NCBI GenBank assembly: GCA_003254925.1
Contig: QANZ01001304.1
Location: 63,425-127,424 of the forward strand
Direction: 5' to 3'
Length of the DNA: 64,000 bases
DNA from: Chamaecrista fasciculata
Taxonomy: Eukaryota; Streptophyta; Magnoliopsida; Fabales; Fabaceae
Shown here: positions 59,801 to 64,000 of the stretch, in pieces
How positions within the stretch are numbered: the stretch's first letter is position 1
Layout of the letters: the number at the start of each line of letters is the position of its first letter
Notes under the pieces: generated by a model
Database searches by the model: none
Seen by the model: the letters and a program-made list of their open reading frames with translations, nothing else
What the model was told of the DNA's origin: nothing
Made by a program: the position numbers and the translations under genes

Positions 59801-61869
59801 ATGGGACTTGCCAAGGCAACAAGAACTGCAAACTATTTTATTTTTGTTATTGACAGAAATATTACAATCATTTAAAACTTGAGTTACAACAGAATGATGT
59901 GGATGTCCCAATCGATCATGCCACATTTGCATAGAATCTAAGCTAACAGTATTACAGGAAAAAGAAGAAGAATCAGCACAAGAACANAAGAAGTAATAGG
60001 AGCAGGACCCCATATATAAGAGTGAACTAATTCAAGTGGAGAATGATATCCAGTAGTTGAAGAAGAAAAAGGAAGTTTATGAGACTTGCCAAGGCAACAA
60101 GAATTGCAAACTATTTTATTTTTGTTATTGACAGAAATATTACAATCATTTAAAACTTGAGTTACAACAGAATGATGTGGATGTCCCAATCGATCATGCC
60201 ACATTTGCATAGAATCTAAGCTAACAGTATTACAGGAAAAAGAAGAAGAATCAGCACAAGAACAAGAAGCTGGACTGGTCATAGAAGAAGAAGGTAGCAA
60301 CTTGAGCGAAGAGAAAGCATACAAGTCATTATGAAGTCTTCCTTCAAGCAAAATCTGATGTGTTTCCTGACATTTAACAACACAAGAATCAGCATGGAAC
60401 TCAAAAAATACTTTGTTATCTTTAGAAAATTGAGAAACACTAATCAAATTCTTAGTGATGGCAGGAACATGTAATAAAGAATTTAAAGCAAGAGGTTTAG
60501 AAAAAGAAGATGACTGAATAAAGGAATTTCCAACTGTTCTAACAGCCAAACCTGTCCCATTTCCAACATAGACATTATTAGCACCACCATAATTGTTCTG
60601 AGAAACCAAATTTGAAGCATCAGGTGTTAAATGACAAGAGGCACCTGAGTCAGGATACCAATTAGGATCAAAAACAGTGTATGTGGTAGCAATCAAGGCT
60701 TGATTTCGAGATGTTTGTGGTTATGAAGGATTAGAAGTCGATGGGTTGGTGTGATTAACAACAAAAGGACTGATGTAGGCCTGATCAAAACGAAAATAGC
60801 ACTTATAGGCCATATGCCCAGTTCTGCCACATAATTGACAGATTAACTTTTGGCCAAAATTTCCTCCATGACCACGACCTCTGCCTCTCCTAGAATTCTG
60901 AGCACGCTGAGCAAATTGATTAGCGGTCTGCATATTACCATTCTGCTATGCATTGAAGTTCCTCTTATCTTTAGTACCATATTGAACAAGATTAGCCTGC
61001 AACACTTGTGCATTCTTCTTTTTCAAAGAAATACGTTCTTCTTGAGTGATAAGCATCGCATGTAACTCACTAATGGTGAAAGGTTCAACTCGAGCAAGTA
61101 AAGAAGTGATGATTCCTTCATAATCATCATCAAGACCTCCAAAAACAGCTTCGATATGCTCATTGAAAGAAATTGGAGAACCAATAGCAGCTAGTGTATC
61201 AACAATTTTCTTGATTTTCAAGAAGTATTCATTCATAGATGAATTATCTTTCTTAATGGTTCTAAGCTGAGTGCGATATTGATTAACTTTCGCACGACTC
61301 TGTTTTGCAAATTGGGTTTCAAGACTCTCCCATACCTGATAAGAGAAGTCGCATCCAATCATCTGCCTCGTCATGGGTTCAGACATGGATTGAAGTAGCC
61401 AAGAAAGAAGTAAAGAATCTTGAACCTCCCAATCAACAAACGCTTCATTAAGTTTGCCATTTTCTTCATCTGTTGGAGAAAGAAATTGTGGAGGAACAAA
61501 TCATTCACCCATGATATACTTCTGCAATTGATTGTCGACATAACTTGATGTCGCGAGGGAAGATAATTGTCATCATCGAGCTTTACTAGTAAAGGATGAT
61601 TGAAGGTCTGCGGAATGAAAGTCGGTGGAATGGAAGAATTGGTAACAGCGGAAGCAGAAAGAAGAGAAGAAGAAAGAGAAGAACGAGGCTCTGATACCAT
61701 GTTAGTGAAATAGAATGATGAGTAAATCTGATTTTCATTGCTTGAGAAAATATTACAAGAGAACTCTATATTTATAATAGAGCTAGAGTACAATACTAAA
61801 GCAGAGAGGAAAAGCTAACAAACTAACTACCATAACTCAAATTAACCATTTCAGTTATTATCCCTTATA
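56838..61869 (-). mobile_element. Ty1/copia LTR retrotransposon (fossil, broken, young)
   Basis: A 5.0-kb element on the minus strand. LTRs are 170 bp each at 56838-57007 (3') and 61700-61869 (5'), differing at about 3 positions by my count, so insertion was recent. Flanks TTTAT and TTCAT look like a 5-bp target duplication with one change. Next to the 5' LTR is a primer-binding site of the initiator-Met tRNA type (TGGTATCAGAG). A purine-rich tract (GAAGGAGGG) adjoins the 3' LTR. Parts in copia order: gag (about 60950-61690), CCHC knuckle (about 60790-60850), protease with a DSGAS motif (near 60650), integrase (about 59000-60300), reverse transcriptase with YVDD (about 57900-58700), RNase H (about 57050-57700). 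It is broken in several places, contains an N and some internal duplicated sequence, and is not whole. Confidence 0.95.
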
Positions 61870-62351
61870 TTCATAACCCTCCAGCAGATTGCTTTTTAAA
61901 AGAAAACTTATATTACTGGCTTGCTGAAAATTGCTAACTAGCAAACCAAACCAATTATAACAGCCAAGACATGATATAAAGGAAAAGAAAAAAGAAGAAG
62001 AAGAAGCAAAACAACTACTTTATGAGTGTCAATTTTTTTCTTTATTAATGAAATCGATAAGCATAGACAAAAAATCGACACATAACTCTATGAAAGTACC
62101 CTCTCTCCCATAATTTACGTCATTCTCTTTAGACATATGAATTCCCATTTCACCATCAGCTTACTGTTTCACACATCAGAAGAAAGTCCCTATTCTGAAA
62201 ATACAGCCAACCATTTTTCAAGCAACAGCAATGGTGGTTGCAACCCATGACACATCTAAAAAATTTGCATTGTTCTCTAATTTTAAATGGCCACAAACCA
62301 CAATTGATTCGTTTTCCTATTTTTGAACCGCTGTTTTGACACCTTACCTTA
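61870..62351. other. Intergenic DNA
   Basis: I see no gene or defined repeat. Confidence 0.5.
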
Positions 62352-62773
62352 GGGTATGTTTGGATGGGGTGTCAAGGGGAGAATGGAGAGGAGAGGAAGG
62401 GACAAAAGGTAAAAAAATTATGTTTGGAAGTTTTTTTAGGGGGGAGTGGAGTGGATAAGGAGGGACACTTGGCACCCCAAAATTCAATTTTTGCTGGCAC
62501 CCCAAATTGGGGTGCCAAGGAAGGAGTGGACAGTTTTATAATTTTTTAATGACAATTATACCCTTATACTAACCAAAAATAACATGTGTCCACTCCATTC
62601 CATTCTATTACTAATAACATCCAAACAAGATTAACAAGTGTTCATTCCTTTCCTCATTAAAAACTCCCAAACAACATATCTACTCAGTCCATTAATATCC
62701 TCTCCTCTCCACTCTATTAGTGTCCATTAATGTCCTCTCCTCTCCGTCCTCACTAAAACTCCCAAACATAGCC
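62352..62773. mobile_element. Tourist-like (PIF/Harbinger) MITE
   Basis: 422 bp. TIRs are GGGTATGTTTGG (62352-62363) and CCAAACATAGCC (62762-62773), 11 of 12 paired. TTA occurs on both sides (62349-62351 and 62774-62776), which is the Harbinger target preference. The interior has purine-rich GGAGAGGAGAGG sequence on the left and its complement on the right. No transposase. Confidence 0.75.
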
Positions 62774-63191
62774 TTAATCTCTTTAGGTCTTTGATTCTAA
62801 TTGGCCCACCTCAAGCATTTTCTACCCAATAGAAAAAAAATATGAAGCAGTATCTGAAGGATATAATAATAACTTTTTACACGAGCATTACAATACTAGT
62901 TAGAGCACCCACAACACAAAAACTGGACACCCAAAACCCCGTTTATTTTAGCAATATTTTTTTAAAAAGTTTTTCCATAACATGGAATAGAATTTTTAAC
63001 TATAGTAAACTAGACTGCGTCTCTAATTAATTAATACCTCTATATGGTATCTACATACATCATAATTAAGATTACGCCTCCACTATAAGTCATTCATACG
63101 AGGTGTATGTAATGTAATGTAAGACAATAAGAGCTTTGATAAAGTCCAAAATGCCCTTCAATCCCAACGAAATGATTACACGCAATGCTTC
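62774..63191. other. Intergenic / HIPP 3' flank
   Basis: No gene is seen. The last part before 63192 is probably 3'UTR of the minus-strand HIPP gene. Confidence 0.5.
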
Positions 63192-64000
63192 TCACATGAT
63201 AAAGCAGCCATTTGGATTTTCGTCACTGAAGAACTCGAATGAAGAATCCGACGGCTGTGATGTATTATACGATTCCGAATCGTACGGTGGAGAAGGCTCC
63301 ATTTCCGTCCTCAGACCTGGATAATGCACATGGGTGTATGAGTATGGTTGCGGAGAGGTATAATACGCTGCACTGTAGCTTTGGCTGGGATACGCTGTGT
63401 GATGGCTCACAGTATACACCGGAGAAGAAAAGTAATGTGGTGGATAATCATGGTAGATCGGGTGACGTGGAGGGCTCTGATTGGCTGGAGTATGAACGGG
63501 TATTGGACCATGCGTTTCACCAGATTGTTCGCCTTGTTCGTTGCCGTTATTATTTCCCTTTTGCCCCTTCTTTTTCTTCTTTCTACCTCCACTGCCACTC
63601 ACGCTTTTCTCATTGCTTGCACCTTCATTTTCGTTACCAACTTGAACGGCGATGCTAACCATTTTTTCAGTCACCGGCGACGGGTTACCGCCGGCGGGTA
63701 AAATCACGGTTTGCTTGATCTCCGGCTTGGGTTCTTGGAAGTGTACACCGGCTTTTCCGGTTGCAGGTGGTGGTGGTGCTTCACTGACTTTAACGACGTT
63801 AATTCCAGAGGCCTCGCAATTATTATTTTTGTCTTGGACTACAACTTTGACTGTTTCTTTTTCGGTATTATCACCGCCTTGATTGCTTTCTTCACTGCTT
63901 TCTTCAGGCTCTGCTTCTGTTGCTTCTGCTTCTGGTTCGTTCTGTTTCTCTTTCTTCTCTGATTTTGATTGCTTTTTCTTTTTTGAATCAGCTTTTTCAG
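63192..64000 (-). CDS. Heavy-metal-associated isoprenylated plant protein (HIPP), C-terminal part
   Basis: The 3' end of a gene that runs off the right edge. About 268 codons are visible in one uninterrupted frame. HIPPs bind metals or partner proteins through N-terminal HMA domains and attach to membranes through a farnesylated C terminus. Visible in order: a Lys/Glu-rich charged segment, an acidic Glu/Ser run, a linker ending PPPPATGKAGVHFQEPKPEI, a second basic patch (GGRKKKKKGQKGNNNG), a Tyr/Pro/His-rich region (about 63250-63480; YDSESYN, YPSQSYSAAYY), and the terminal FSDENPNGCFIM. CFIM is a good CaaX box, and FSDENPN just before it is typical of the HIPP family. The HMA domain (CXXC) must lie beyond 64000, so the family call rests on the C terminus. 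Confidence 0.82.
   Translation of the reverse strand, partial: EKADSKKKKQSKSEKKEKQNEPEAEATEAEPEESSEESNQGGDNTEKETVKVVVQDKNNNCEASGINVVKVSEAPPPPATGKAGVHFQEPKPEIKQTVILPAGGNPSPVTEKMVSIAVQVGNENEGASNEKSVSGSGGRKKKKKGQKGNNNGNEQGEQSGETHGPIPVHTPANQSPPRHPIYHDYPPHYFSSPVYTVSHHTAYPSQSYSAAYYTSPQPYSYTHVHYPGLRTEMEPSPPYDSESYNTSQPSDSSFEFFSDENPNGCFIM

Noticed and set aside
63192-63701. Plus-strand open frames of up to 139 codons opposite the HIPP gene
   Set aside because: They are antisense shadows of a strongly biased (Lys/Pro/Tyr-rich) real coding frame.
1-64000. CRISPR arrays, operons, riboswitches or an organised gene cluster
   Set aside because: The window is plant nuclear DNA; genes are independent and intron-rich, and no regularly spaced repeats or multi-gene functional cluster are present.

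Overview
This is nuclear DNA from a eudicot plant. The evidence is intron-rich genes with GT-AG junctions and AT-rich introns, plant-only families (SR34-type splicing factor, RALF, REF/SRPP, HIPP, plastid CLPR3) and a typical angiosperm transposon load. I cannot fix the species. Two N gaps (15508-16140 and 53667-54065) and three single Ns with duplicated flanks show a draft assembly.

Layout. 1-6.6 kb: SR34B-like splicing factor (+ strand). 7.6-12.1 kb: RFI2-like RING E3 ligase (-). 14.4-16.7 kb: a repeat carrying an apparent gene fragment, a gap, then a partial TCTP copy (+). 17.1-20.9 kb: RPT5, 26S proteasome ATPase (-). 22.9 kb: tRNA-Glu(UUC) (+). 23.7-27.6 kb: F-actin capping protein alpha (-). 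28-30.1 kb: Mutator-type MITE, inverted-repeat element and a short Helitron. 31.3-34.7 kb: tafazzin-like acyltransferase (-). 37-40 kb: CLPR3, non-catalytic plastid Clp subunit (-). 42.0-43.8 kb: REF/SRPP-family lipid-droplet protein (-) with a MITE in its second intron. 44.4-45.0 kb: hAT-like element. 47.9-48.3 kb: RALF peptide precursor (-). 48.5-56.8 kb: gene-poor repeat zone with Mutator-type elements, a tRNA-derived SINE and the 3' end of a TRIM-like retroelement. 56.8-61.9 kb: a young, broken Ty1/copia fossil. 62.4-62.8 kb: Tourist-like MITE. 63.2 kb to the window end: the 3' part of a HIPP-type isoprenylated protein (-).

The genes are independent housekeeping and signalling loci (splicing, ubiquitin-proteasome, cytoskeleton, mitochondrial lipid, plastid proteolysis, peptide signalling) and form no pathway. 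For the multi-exon genes I placed exons by hand; phases join in frame, and each complete CDS sums to a whole number of codons.

The most notable observations are an LTR that carries a perfect plant snRNA upstream element at Pol III spacing from a TATA box, a 95-bp SINE with a perfect 12-bp target duplication, several short inverted-repeat elements with exact 9-bp target duplications (two inside host introns), a Helitron 3' hairpin/CTAG end, and an RS-rich frame that continues past the SR34B stop codon.
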